A DNA stretch of 64,000 bases from Paenibacillus vietnamensis (GTDB lineage: Bacteria > Bacillota > Bacilli > Paenibacillales > Paenibacillaceae), in contig NZ_JAHMHW010000020.1 of NCBI RefSeq assembly GCF_020169515.1, forward strand, positions 24,973 through 88,972, written 5' to 3'. The notes below the pieces were generated by a model, which saw only the letters and a program-made list of their open reading frames with translations, searched no databases and was not told the origin of the DNA. Below, piece after piece: positions 23,537 through 32,401 of this stretch; position 1 is the first letter of the stretch, and the number at the start of each line of letters is the position of its first letter. The translations under genes and the position numbers were made by a program.

Positions 23537-25123
23537 TCATCCTTTCTTGCGATTGATGGACATATGCATATGCCGGTTGCGCGGCGAGCGCACAAGCTGC
23601 TTGAGCGGCGCACGGACAAACACGTCAAGGAGCTGCCGCGGTCTAATCGGAGCGATCGGAGCAAAATAAGGCTGCCCGAGCGAACGTAAGGTTACAAGAT
23701 GCAGCAAGATGAGCATCAAACCGAATAACAGGCCAAAGCCACCGAGCAGAGCGGCAACCGCCATTAACGGAAATCGCAGCAGTCTTAGGGAAATGGCCGT
23801 GTTATACTGCGGAACGGCGAAGGAAGCAATACCCGTCAAGGCTACGATGACGACCATGATCGGGGAGGCGATTCCGGCCGAAATGGCCGCTTCCCCGATC
23901 ACCAGCGCGCCTACGATGCTGACGGCGGAGCCGACCGGACGAGGCAGCCTGACTCCGGCTTCCCGCAGCAGCTCGAAGAAAAATTCCATAATGAGCGCTT
24001 CGAAGAAAGCCGGAAACGGAATGCCCTCCCTCGCATCGACTATCGCCAGGAGCAGCACCGATGGAATCAATTCGGGGTGATACGTCGTTAAGGCAATGTA
24101 GATGCTGGGCAATGTCAAGGCAATGATGCACGCGATAAAACGCAGCAGCCGGATCAGCGTGGACACAACGGTCCGCTGATAATAATCTTCGCTGGACTGC
24201 AGCAGCTCGGAGAACAAGCCCGGACAAAGCATCATCATCCCGGTGCCTTGGCACATGACGACAATCTTGCCGTCGATAAGCGCCGCCGCCACAACGTCCG
24301 GACGCTCGGTGTACCGGAATTGCGGAAAAGGGGAGTACGTCGAATCCTCGATCAGCTCTTCCACAAACGAGATATCCAAAATTTCCTTGTCTGTGATCAC
24401 GCCAATTCGACGTTTAAATTCGGCCAGCGTTTCCGGATTGACGCTGCCGTCGATATAGCCGTATACGACCTGTGTTTGAGTTTCGCCGCCGCCCGATATC
24501 GCTTCCAGCTTAAAGCGCGGAGATCTTACACGGGTTCGGATGAGGCCGATGTTTTTTTTCAGATTTTCTACCGTGCTTTCACGGGGGCCAAGAACGACCG
24601 GCTCGGAGATCGGCTCGGTAATTTGTCTGCCTTGAACCATAACGGTCTGAAAGCTCAGCGCTTTATCCCAACCGTCAATAAAAACAACAAGATCGCCCCT
24701 CAACATCCTGGCGACCGCAAATTCAAAATCGTCAATAAGCTGCCCGCTCTGTCTGGAGACTCCGTTTTTTTCGAAAAAATCCATAATAACCGCGAGCGTA
24801 ATATCGGTACCCGGCCCGATTTCATGGGTCACCAGATCCTGCAGCACGGACTTCATGTAATTATCTTTTTTTTCTTCCACCAAGGTATCGAAATAGACGG
24901 AGAAAGCTTTAAAACCAAGCTTGGGACCGTAGCTCCAAGGCAGGTATACCAAATCGTAGCAGCCGCTGAAGGTATCCTCTATGAGCTGCCGGTTTTCATC
25001 AAGGCTTTTCGAGATTGGCGTTTTTGCTCCTCCGCTGTCTTTGCCGCTGCCCTTTAAAGTCGAATTCGCCGCAGCGCCCTGACTGACTGTTTCTCCCTGA
25101 TTTCCGCCCTCTGTCATGTGCAT
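23537..25123 (-). CDS. gerKA: GerKA-type spore germinant receptor A subunit
   Basis: The 528-residue A subunit has an N-terminal hydrophilic domain (about 40-320) and a C-terminal membrane domain of about five helices from 325 onward. Family motifs include RGDLVVFIDGW near 145 and RESTVENLKKNIGLIRTR (around 190-207). The C-terminal region has VGSAVSIVGALVIGEAAISAGI, which is highly conserved. The first 45 residues are a low-complexity, Gly-rich head. It is first in the operon. A sigma-G-like promoter is upstream, as expected for forespore expression. Confidence 0.95.
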   Translation of the reverse strand: MHMTEGGNQGETVSQGAAANSTLKGSGKDSGGAKTPISKSLDENRQLIEDTFSGCYDLVYLPWSYGPKLGFKAFSVYFDTLVEEKKDNYMKSVLQDLVTHEIGPGTDITLAVIMDFFEKNGVSRQSGQLIDDFEFAVARMLRGDLVVFIDGWDKALSFQTVMVQGRQITEPISEPVVLGPRESTVENLKKNIGLIRTRVRSPRFKLEAISGGGETQTQVVYGYIDGSVNPETLAEFKRRIGVITDKEILDISFVEELIEDSTYSPFPQFRYTERPDVVAAALIDGKIVVMCQGTGMMMLCPGLFSELLQSSEDYYQRTVVSTLIRLLRFIACIIALTLPSIYIALTTYHPELIPSVLLLAIVDAREGIPFPAFFEALIMEFFFELLREAGVRLPRPVGSAVSIVGALVIGEAAISAGIASPIMVVIVALTGIASFAVPQYNTAISLRLLRFPLMAVAALLGGFGLLFGLMLILLHLVTLRSLGQPYFAPIAPIRPRQLLDVFVRAPLKQLVRSPRNRHMHMSINRKKG

Positions 25124-25146
25124 GCCTCGCTTTATCGCTTCTCAAA

Positions 25147-25176
25147 TATTCTGTGTTGGTTCGAGCATGTATTTCA
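25147..25176 (-). promoter_or_regulatory. Candidate sigma-G promoter of the gerK operon
   Basis: On the minus strand TGAAAT (25176-25171) and CAGAATA (25153-25147) are 17 bp apart. They resemble the sigma-G consensus TGAATA / CATACTA, with one mismatch to CATAATA in the -10. Germinant receptors are normally made in the forespore under sigma-G. Confidence 0.4.
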
Positions 25177-25204
25177 TTATTGACATAACGGTGAGCGGAT
25201 AAAC

Positions 25205-25233
25205 AAAAAAAGGATGCGCCGGTATGCGCATCC
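25205..25233 (-). terminator. Terminator of the GH127/GH146-like gene
   Basis: GGATGCGC (25213-25220) and GCGCATCC (25227-25234) form a stem. On the minus strand it is followed by seven T residues, 15 bp after the stop codon at 25249. Confidence 0.88.
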
Positions 25234-25248
25234 CTTATCGATTACTTG

Positions 25249-27132
25249 CTATGCTTCCAGGATCGGAAAATACACCGTATAAGCTTCATCCTTAATCTCG
25301 AACAGCGGGACGAGGCGGAAGCCGCGATCTTGCCGGACCGTCCGGTAATAACCCGGATTCCACCAGGAATGGTTCCGTTCGCGGTCCGGCACAAGCAGCT
25401 TTTCCGGCCGGTCAGGGTCGCCGTACAGCAGCCGCTCCTCTTCTGCCAAGCCGGCAAGGACGATCGGCCCCTCCATAAAGGCGACCGTACCGGGCTCTCC
25501 CGGCAGCTGCTCCGCCGTCAGCTTCATCGGCAGCTCTACGGCTACGATGTCGCCGTCCTCCCAAAGCCGGGTAATCCCGTAATAGGACGAGGCATGGAAC
25601 GGCCCTTCCTGCTCCACCCCGTTTACCGTAATGATCGCATCGCCGTTCAGCCACCACGGAAGCCGCAGCTTCAAACGGAATGCAGCCGGTTCGGTGCAAG
25701 AAACGGTCAGACGGTAGATGAAGCGGTCCGGCCGCCGTACCGGAATCGGCTTCACGTGCACTCTCGTGATCGCCTCCATACCGGTAACCGACCATTTATT
25801 AAGCGGATACAGCCCGTTTTGTCCGTCCTGCTCGATCCGGAGTCCGATTCGGATGTCTCCGCGCTCAAGTGCAATCTGAGATGGAATCCACTGCGAAACG
25901 GCAAGGCCTTGCTCGTCCTCCATATAAATTTGCGACTCATAGGAAGCGTTCGCCTGGACAAGGGTCCCGTGACAGCACCAGAAATGCTGCGTCTCCGAGC
26001 CCCAGGTTTTGCTGCTGCCCGCTCCGAGCCCGAGGAAATAAGAGATCATTCCTGTCTCGCTATGCTGATGGGCAAGGACGCCGTTGACGAATCTTCTTTC
26101 CCAATAATCCGCGTAAGCCGGATTCCCCGTCCAGCGCAGCAGAACCTGAGATAAGCGCATCATATTGTAATTGACGCAGTGCTCCTGGCCGACTCCCAGC
26201 CTCGCCGCCATCTCGCCGCCCGGCATCCACAGCTCGCCGTTGTCCCCCGCTCCGGTGCACAAATATCCCCGATCCGTAACGGCGCAAGCCCAGAACGCCT
26301 CGACCGTTTTTCGGAACCGTTCGTCTCCGGTTACCTCATAGGCTCTGGCCGCGCCTAAAATTTCCGGAATTTGCGTATTGGCATGCTTGTTCGTCAGCAC
26401 GTCCTCGCCCGCAAGAAGCCGATCGAAGAAACGGCGGCGGTCATATCGGTACATCAGCCGGCGATGCTTCTCTTCACCTGTCACTCCATATAAATCCGCC
26501 CAGGTTTCCAGCATGCCGCCGGTTTCCATATCGAGCAGCTCATCCAGCTGCTCCTGCGAGAAGCCGCTTGTCCAGCGGTCAAACCAGTCCGCCATTCCTT
26601 TCATAATCAGCATCGCCTGTTCGTTGTCCGCCAATTCGTACATTTCATAAAGACCCATAAGCAGCTTGTGTACCGTATAGTGCGGAGCCCAGACCCATTT
26701 CCCGTTCATCAGCCTGTGCATAAACGTTTCAGGAAATGCCGCCAGCCACCCTCCTCCATTCGCATCCTGGCATTTGGCCAGCTCCGCGACGATGTGGTCG
26801 GCTTTGGCTTTGACGAGCCCGTCCTTTGTCTGCGCATAAATGCGCGCTGCCGCCGAAAGCCAGTGTCCCATCATATGACCGCGCAGCTCGCAGGTCGGCG
26901 ATTCCCAGCCCCAATGCCAATGCTCGGGACCGTCCACCGATGTGGCGGAAGCTGTTGTAGTTCCTCCATTCCCGCTGTAGCTCCAAAGACCGGCTTCCAA
27001 ATAAAAATTGCGAAGCAGGTTTTGATTGGTCAGACTCATTACATATTTTTTGTTAAGCTCGAATCGCGCTGCCAATGGCCCGTCGATCAGCCGGGCCTGT
27101 CCCGGCCGGAATTCGGATAACGCTTGAAGCAT
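25249..27132 (-). CDS. GH127/GH146-clan beta-L-arabinofuranosidase-like protein (DUF1680)
   Basis: This 627-residue protein has a DUF1680 barrel and a C-terminal beta-sandwich. It differs clearly from the first GH127 protein: the zinc/cysteine motifs are QEHCVNYNMM (316-325) instead of SETCASIG, and HFWCCHGT (383-390) instead of CACCPPN. The early motif WGWESPTCELRGHMMGHWL resembles GH146-type enzymes that act on arabinan. No signal peptide is present. It is transcribed away from an AraC gene at 27274 and ends at a strong terminator. Substrate beyond beta-L-arabinofuranosides is a guess. Confidence 0.82.
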   Translation of the reverse strand: MLQALSEFRPGQARLIDGPLAARFELNKKYVMSLTNQNLLRNFYLEAGLWSYSGNGGTTTASATSVDGPEHWHWGWESPTCELRGHMMGHWLSAAARIYAQTKDGLVKAKADHIVAELAKCQDANGGGWLAAFPETFMHRLMNGKWVWAPHYTVHKLLMGLYEMYELADNEQAMLIMKGMADWFDRWTSGFSQEQLDELLDMETGGMLETWADLYGVTGEEKHRRLMYRYDRRRFFDRLLAGEDVLTNKHANTQIPEILGAARAYEVTGDERFRKTVEAFWACAVTDRGYLCTGAGDNGELWMPGGEMAARLGVGQEHCVNYNMMRLSQVLLRWTGNPAYADYWERRFVNGVLAHQHSETGMISYFLGLGAGSSKTWGSETQHFWCCHGTLVQANASYESQIYMEDEQGLAVSQWIPSQIALERGDIRIGLRIEQDGQNGLYPLNKWSVTGMEAITRVHVKPIPVRRPDRFIYRLTVSCTEPAAFRLKLRLPWWLNGDAIITVNGVEQEGPFHASSYYGITRLWEDGDIVAVELPMKLTAEQLPGEPGTVAFMEGPIVLAGLAEEERLLYGDPDRPEKLLVPDRERNHSWWNPGYYRTVRQDRGFRLVPLFEIKDEAYTVYFPILEA

Positions 27133-27213
27133 GCGTAGTCAGCCTCCTGTTCATTTTGTCCTAGTTCTATTTTATCGGCTGGTCCTGCGTGGAGAAATGC
27201 ACGAAACCTTAGA

Positions 27214-27242
27214 TTGCATATACTTTTTTTAGGTTTTATACT
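27214..27242 (+). promoter_or_regulatory. Sigma-A promoter of the AraC gene at 27274
   Basis: TTGCAT (27214-27219) and TATACT (27237-27242) are exactly 17 bp apart. The position implies that translation starts downstream of about 27249, which decides against longer versions of the protein. Confidence 0.6.
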
Positions 27243-27273
27243 GGACAGAAACAGGCTTGCTGCCGCAAGAGAG

Positions 27274-28161
27274 GTGCCGGATATCGACAACGCCGTTTAT
27301 TTAACCGCAGACCGTATGCCGCTCGTCCGGGACATTGGCTGGAACCGGACGGCAAGCGCGTATACGCATCCCGACCGGCTGCTGGATTACGATGTTTTTT
27401 TATTCGTCACGAAGGGCAGCATGCAGGTCATTGAGGATGAGACGGAATATTTCGTGGGAGAAAAGGAGCATTTATTTTTGAAAAGCGGGCTTCGCCATTG
27501 GGGGTTGCCCGGAACCGAGCCGGGAACGTCATGGTATTGGATCCATTTTAGGAGTGTTGCGGACGATAAGATCACCTACAAGGAGCATCTTCCGATCCCC
27601 GAGCTCGGCCTTTACGATCCCCGGCATTACGAATATCGTTTCATGCTGCCGAAGCATGGCACTTCGCCGTTTCACAACACCCTGGAAAACAGGCTTATGA
27701 AGCTGCTGGATGAGTACCATCTGCCCCAAGGGCACGGCATGACCAGAATCAGCATGCAGGCGTGCGGGCTGTTCCTGGATCTTCATCAAGCCATCATCCA
27801 GCCCGAATCCGGGCAAAGCGCAGGGGGAAAGAGGGATATGCTCGTCGGCAAAGTGATGTCCTATCTGTCCCTCCATGCGGATAAGGATTTTGAATCGGAG
27901 CGATTAAGCTCGCATTTGAGCCTGAATTACAGCTACCTGTCCGCGACGTTCAAGAAGCTCACCGGCCAGAGCGTCATTGAAGCTCATACGAAGCTCCGCA
28001 TGAACAAGGCCATCGACCTGATGCGGAACACTCCGATGAACGTCGCCGAGGTCAGCGAACGGCTCGGCTACAAAAATCCGTATTACTTCAGCCGCGTGTT
28101 CAAGAAAGTGCTGGGCGAAGCGCCTTCGACGTATTCCCGCCATTTCTACAGATCCGATTAA
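27274..28161 (+). CDS. AraC family regulator divergent from the GH127/GH146-like gene
   Basis: The protein has about 295 residues, with an N-terminal cupin domain (YDVFLFVTKGSMQVIEDETEYFVGE) and a C-terminal double HTH containing VAEVSERLGYKNPYYFSRVF. The start is uncertain. The frame is open from 27214, but the promoter occupies that stretch. The GTG at 27274 and the ATG at 27316 are candidates and neither has a well-spaced ribosome binding site. It is divergent from the GH127/GH146-like gene and is its probable activator. Confidence 0.85.
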   Translation: MPDIDNAVYLTADRMPLVRDIGWNRTASAYTHPDRLLDYDVFLFVTKGSMQVIEDETEYFVGEKEHLFLKSGLRHWGLPGTEPGTSWYWIHFRSVADDKITYKEHLPIPELGLYDPRHYEYRFMLPKHGTSPFHNTLENRLMKLLDEYHLPQGHGMTRISMQACGLFLDLHQAIIQPESGQSAGGKRDMLVGKVMSYLSLHADKDFESERLSSHLSLNYSYLSATFKKLTGQSVIEAHTKLRMNKAIDLMRNTPMNVAEVSERLGYKNPYYFSRVFKKVLGEAPSTYSRHFYRSD

Positions 28162-28186
28162 CGGTTAACCTGAAAGGAGTTAAGTT

Positions 28187-28465
28187 ATGTGCCGCAATAT
28201 TAAAACGCTGTTTAATTTCGATCCGCCGGCGACGGAAGAGGAAGTCCGTGCCGCATCCCTCCAATTCGTAAGGAAGCTGTCGGGCTTCCAGTCGCCTTCC
28301 AAAGCGAACGAAGAGGCTTTCGAGCGCGCCATCCGCGAGGTGGCGGCGGCCGCCCATACGCTGCTCGACTCGCTCGTCACAAACGCCGACCCGAAAAACC
28401 GCGAGATCGAGCTCGAGCGCGCCCGCGAGAGAAACGCCAAGCGGTTCGGTGGCGGCGGGGCATGA
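28187..28465 (+). CDS. DUF2277 family protein
   Basis: The 92-residue protein starts MCRNIKTLFNFDPPATEEE, the hallmark of DUF2277, and contains FVRKLSGFQSPSKANEEAF and a helical AAAHTLLDSL segment. Function is unknown; it is a short all-helical protein found across actinobacteria and bacilli. AAGGAG precedes the ATG. It follows the AraC gene by 25 bp and may share its transcript. The Gly-rich C-terminus (FGGGGA) is unremarkable. Confidence 0.9.
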   Translation: MCRNIKTLFNFDPPATEEEVRAASLQFVRKLSGFQSPSKANEEAFERAIREVAAAAHTLLDSLVTNADPKNREIELERARERNAKRFGGGGA

Positions 28466-28588
28466 ATCCAAAGAGCTGTAACCATGGCTGAGGTCTGATT
28501 AAGGGCTGTTCGGGGAAACTTCGGCTGATGCTGAGGCAGCATAACGAACATTCTATCGCCCTTTCGGGCTGAAGGTAACCACGGCTAT

Positions 28589-28618
28589 GACCGGGACAAG
28601 AAATATCCTGTCCCGGTC
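28589..28618. repeat. 10-bp inverted repeat between DUF2277 and the ABC binding-protein gene
   Basis: GACCGGGACA (28589-28598) and TGTCCCGGTC (28609-28618) form a perfect stem with a 10-nt loop. Neither strand has a clear T run after it, so it may be a weak terminator or an mRNA 3'-end stabiliser for the convergent genes. Confidence 0.5.
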
Positions 28619-28629
28619 TGCTGCAATCG

Positions 28630-30393
28630 TTACTTATTCCGCAATGCAAACACTTTTTCCGTCTGCTCAACCTGCCAATCGATAATTTCGTCGTAGCCGA
28701 GTCCTTTCGCTTTCTGGATCATTTCGTCCTTCAGCTTGTTGTATTCGGCTTCGTTTTTGGCGAACACCATTTTCCACGACTGCTCCTTGATGATCGCTCC
28801 GACCTGGCTCAGCTTCTGCGACAGCATGGAATCCATAACCGCCGGCGCCTCCGTCGTCGAGATCGGGTTGTTGAGCGCGATTTGGTTATTTTTCACCAGC
28901 AGATCCTTCGGCGTCAATGCGCCCGTCGCCTCGCGCCACGATTTATCTACCGGGTTCGGATTGTCCTGCAGCACCGACGTCCACATATTCCAGTCGTACG
29001 GCTCGTTCGTGTTCGGATTAATCGATGACGTCTTCAGCGTCGAGTTGTTGAATTTCGGTCCGCCGTCCTTGTAAGTGCCGCCGCCGAATTCATCTGGCAC
29101 CTGCACCGAATTGTCCTTCAGCGCCTGCTTGCCGAAGTCGGTCAGCACCGCTTTGCCGTCCTTCATTTCCCACGTCAAGCCTTCCGGACCGTTGGTCGTC
29201 GCCATCATGCCTTCCGGCGTGTACAGCCAGTTGATGTATTCCAAAATCCGCTCCGGATGCTTCGCCTTGGCGCCGATCGCCCAGATGCGGTTGCTGCCCA
29301 GCGGAGAGAAGCCGTAGGAGTAAATTTTCTGCTCCTCGAACCCGACCATCTGGAAGCCTTTGCCTGCATCGGTGTGGGCCGGCGTGTTATAGGAGCTGTC
29401 CAGCCACGGGAACCAGGAGAACAACACTTGTCCGTCCTTGAACTTGTTCACGACATCGTCGAACTTCTGGGTTAAGGAGTCCGGGTCCATAAGCCCCAAC
29501 TGATTCGCGTCGTAATAAAGCTTCAGCGTACGCAAATAATAGCTGTTCTCGTCCAGGATGCCCTGGTATTTGTCTTCATGGGCTGCGATCTCGAGCAGGC
29601 TGCCTTGGTTAAAGCCGTCGCCGATATCATAGCCGTGCATGGTGGCGAACTGCTTCGCCAGCGTCATGTAATTGCCGTCCCAATCGGCCCACATCGAGAA
29701 GCCGTATGTCGGTCTGCCGCTGTCGCTCTTCGGCTCCAGCTCCTTCATTTTCTGGAGCAAAGGCAAAATATCCTCCATCTTCGTCAGCTTCGGACTGCCG
29801 AGCTTCTGATAAAGATCCCAGCGCATGTCGAGCTGGTAGGTCATCGTGTTGCCCTCGGAAGGGCCCGGAGGCATGTTCGAAGCGTCATGTCCGATGCCGT
29901 ATATCGCCTTGCCTTCGCCAAAGTTCTTTTTGTTCTTCTCAAGCGCTTCCGGAACGTTCGCGAGAATGTCCTTGCCGTACTTCTCCAGCAGGCCGTCCTT
30001 TGTCCAGTCGAGAAGCAGACCCGCTTTGATCGCGTCTCTGTACTCCTGGCCGTCGTTGCCGAAAATGACGAGATCGCCGAGGTCGCCGGATGCCATCAGG
30101 GTTGCGAATTTGGCTGCGCCGCCCGCCAGGTTCGGGGCCGTAATGTTCGCCTCAAGTCCGAATTTATCCTTCAAAATTTTGCCGTACCAGCCGCCCTGCT
30201 CGCCGGCGAAGTTCGCAAGCTGCGACAGCACCTCGATCTTGTAAAGCTCCTTTTTCCCTGACGCATTGTCCGCTCCGGCCGCATTGTTGCCGCCTGTATT
30301 GCCTGCGCTGCCGCCGTTCGAGCATGCCGCAGAGCCAAATAGCATCACGGATGCCGCTGCAATAATCGTCGCTTTTTTAAGTAAAATCGTCAT
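28630..30393 (-). CDS. Extracellular sugar-binding lipoprotein (LplA/YtcQ type)
   Basis: This 587-residue lipoprotein is the solute-binding part of a CUT1-type ABC importer. The signal peptide ends at SAAC (C24), followed by a Gly/Asn/Ala-rich linker. The long family size and motifs such as GFSMWADWDGNY and PERILEYINWLYTPEGM are typical of the YtcQ/LplA group that pairs with YteP/YtcP-like permeases. GGGAGG precedes the ATG. It is the last gene of the operon, directly after the two permeases, and is probably their cognate binding protein. Oligosaccharides such as uronate- or xylose-containing ones are the expected ligands. Confidence 0.9.
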   Translation of the reverse strand: MTILLKKATIIAAASVMLFGSAACSNGGSAGNTGGNNAAGADNASGKKELYKIEVLSQLANFAGEQGGWYGKILKDKFGLEANITAPNLAGGAAKFATLMASGDLGDLVIFGNDGQEYRDAIKAGLLLDWTKDGLLEKYGKDILANVPEALEKNKKNFGEGKAIYGIGHDASNMPPGPSEGNTMTYQLDMRWDLYQKLGSPKLTKMEDILPLLQKMKELEPKSDSGRPTYGFSMWADWDGNYMTLAKQFATMHGYDIGDGFNQGSLLEIAAHEDKYQGILDENSYYLRTLKLYYDANQLGLMDPDSLTQKFDDVVNKFKDGQVLFSWFPWLDSSYNTPAHTDAGKGFQMVGFEEQKIYSYGFSPLGSNRIWAIGAKAKHPERILEYINWLYTPEGMMATTNGPEGLTWEMKDGKAVLTDFGKQALKDNSVQVPDEFGGGTYKDGGPKFNNSTLKTSSINPNTNEPYDWNMWTSVLQDNPNPVDKSWREATGALTPKDLLVKNNQIALNNPISTTEAPAVMDSMLSQKLSQVGAIIKEQSWKMVFAKNEAEYNKLKDEMIQKAKGLGYDEIIDWQVEQTEKVFALRNK

Positions 30394-30503
30394 TTGTGTT
30401 CGACCTCCCTATTATTCAGGCGATTCAATAGTTGGAACATTGTGAATATTCCGAACAAAAAGCTTGGGCATTCCCCCTCTCAAGCCGTTCCGCCAAACCT
30501 TTG

Positions 30504-31400
30504 TTACCCTTTTACGGCTCCGATCATAATTCCTTTGACGAAGAAACGCTGAAAGTACGGGTAAACCAGCAAAATCGGGAACACAACGATCATGGACACG
30601 GTAGTCCGGATCGAAGTCGGCGTCTGCAGGTTGGCCAGATCCAGCCCTTGTCCGCCTGAGGAATTGCGCACGATGGCCGCCAGCGACGAAGCCTCGTTCA
30701 TATATTTGTAGAGCACGAATTGCAGCGTGTACAGGTTCTGATCCGTCATAAGGAACAGCGTATCCGTGAACGAGTTCCACTGGCCGACTGCCGAGAAGAT
30801 CGCAATTGTGGCCAAAATCGGCGTAATGAGCGGGAACACGATGCGGGTGAATATCGTCCAGTAGCCGGCCCCGTCGATCTGCGCGGATTCCTGAAGCGCC
30901 GCCGGAAGCGATTCCACAAACGTTTTGACCAGGATGACGAAGAACGGGGATACGATAGCGGGCAAAATATACGCCAGAAAGTTGTTGGTCAGCTTCAGAT
31001 TAAGCATCGTGATATACCACGGAATAATCCCGGCGTTAAAGTACATCGTGACGATGATGAACCGGTACCAGAATTTCCTTCCCCACATTTCCTGCTTTGT
31101 AAAAAGAAACCCGAGGAAAGCCGCACCGCCGACCGTAAGCACCGTGCCGATGACCGTCCGCCCCAGCGACACCAGACCGGCATGAGCGAAGCCCGGAATA
31201 TGCAGCACCTGTCCGTAGTTGCTGAAGTGAATTTCCTGCGGGAAGAAGTGGATAAGCCCCCGGCTGCTCAGATCGTTATTGCTGATCGTATTGATGAACA
31301 AATAATAGAATGGAAAAATGCAAAGCAGAGCGATGACCGCGAACACGAAATAGTTGACGGCATGGAACGCTTTATCTCCTGCGCTGAGTTTCTTGTGCAT
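30504..31400 (-). CDS. ABC sugar permease, YtcP/LplC (MalG) type
   Basis: The 298-residue membrane protein has six predicted helices and the cytoplasmic EAA loop (ESAQIDGAGYWTIFTRIVFPL, about residues 200-220) that contacts the ATPase. The ending VKGIMIGAVKG is typical of LplC-type permeases. AAGGAGG precedes the ATG. No ATPase gene is present in the operon, which is normal for such systems because they share MsmX-type ATPases encoded elsewhere. Confidence 0.92.
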   Translation of the reverse strand: MHKKLSAGDKAFHAVNYFVFAVIALLCIFPFYYLFINTISNNDLSSRGLIHFFPQEIHFSNYGQVLHIPGFAHAGLVSLGRTVIGTVLTVGGAAFLGFLFTKQEMWGRKFWYRFIIVTMYFNAGIIPWYITMLNLKLTNNFLAYILPAIVSPFFVILVKTFVESLPAALQESAQIDGAGYWTIFTRIVFPLITPILATIAIFSAVGQWNSFTDTLFLMTDQNLYTLQFVLYKYMNEASSLAAIVRNSSGGQGLDLANLQTPTSIRTTVSMIVVFPILLVYPYFQRFFVKGIMIGAVKG

Positions 31401-31424
31401 TCGGTTCTCCTCCTTGCTGCCCGA

Positions 31425-32387
31425 TTAAATGATGCTCTCGCCGCGAACGATTTTGGACAAGCTGTTGGCGAAGAACAGCAGCCCGATGCTGATGAACGAT
31501 TTCAACATACTGACGGCCGTGGCGAACGAGAAATTGCTGCCGAGCAGGCCGACATTGTAGACGTACAAATCCAGCACCTCGATTTGATCCTTGTTGATCG
31601 CGTTCTGGAAGACGAAGTACTGCTCCAGGCCGTTATTGATGAAATTGGCAATGGTCAGCAGCAGAAGAACGAAATAGGTCGGCATAATGCCCGGAACGGT
31701 AATATGCCAGATGGAGCGGAACCTGGAAGCGCCGTCTACTTTGGCGGCCTCGTACAGCTCCTGATCGATTCCCGCGATAGCTGCCATATACAGAATGGCG
31801 CCCCAGCCAAGCCCTTTCCATAAATCCCACAGCGCCATTTTAAGCCAGGTGTAGCTGTCGGAAGCAAGAAAGTTGACGCCTGCGTCGATGATCCCCAAAT
31901 TGATCAAAATCTGGTTCACGAGGCCGTTGTCCACCGAGAACAGCATGAACGCAAAGGAATACACGAGCACCCAGCTGATGAAATTCGGCAGCGTCGTCAA
32001 AATCTGCACGGTCTTCTTGAAGCGCGCCGATCTCATTTCGCTCAGGAAGATGGCGAAGATGACCGGAAGCACGGAGGCTGCAATGTTAAGGGAGCTCATC
32101 GCTACCGTGTTCCGCATGACGCGCAGCACTTCCCCCGTCTGCGTCGGATTGCTGAAGATCGACTTGAACCACTGCAGGCCGACAAAGTCGGTCTCACTCA
32201 GCGGAATGCCCGGCCGGAAATTGTAGAATGCGTAGATCCAGCCGTAGAGCGGCATATACGAGAATATGAACACGAGCACGAGAAACGGCAGCGCCATCAG
32301 AAATAGAGTGTGCTTGCTTTTGATATGGAACAGCTTCTTGTCGCTCATCGTCTTAACGTTAGCCTGAGCCTGGATAGAATTTTGCAA
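31425..32387 (-). CDS. ABC sugar permease, YteP/LplB (MalF) type
   Basis: The 320-residue permease has six predicted helices. The EAA loop reads EAAKVDGASRFRSIWHITVPG, and the N-terminal helix is followed by YMPLYGWIYAFYNFRPG, as in LplB. The start is a TTG at 32387, supported by GGAGGGG 7 bp upstream. It is followed after 24 bp by the second permease and preceded after 14 bp by the GH42 remnant. Confidence 0.92.
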   Translation of the reverse strand: MQNSIQAQANVKTMSDKKLFHIKSKHTLFLMALPFLVLVFIFSYMPLYGWIYAFYNFRPGIPLSETDFVGLQWFKSIFSNPTQTGEVLRVMRNTVAMSSLNIAASVLPVIFAIFLSEMRSARFKKTVQILTTLPNFISWVLVYSFAFMLFSVDNGLVNQILINLGIIDAGVNFLASDSYTWLKMALWDLWKGLGWGAILYMAAIAGIDQELYEAAKVDGASRFRSIWHITVPGIMPTYFVLLLLTIANFINNGLEQYFVFQNAINKDQIEVLDLYVYNVGLLGSNFSFATAVSMLKSFISIGLLFFANSLSKIVRGESII

Positions 32388-32401
32388 GCTGGCTCCCCTC
32401 C

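Noticed and set aside
28480..28629. A possible small RNA or riboswitch between DUF2277 and the binding-protein gene
   Set aside because: Only simple hairpins were found, without a promoter or a recognisable conserved core; the genes are convergent here.
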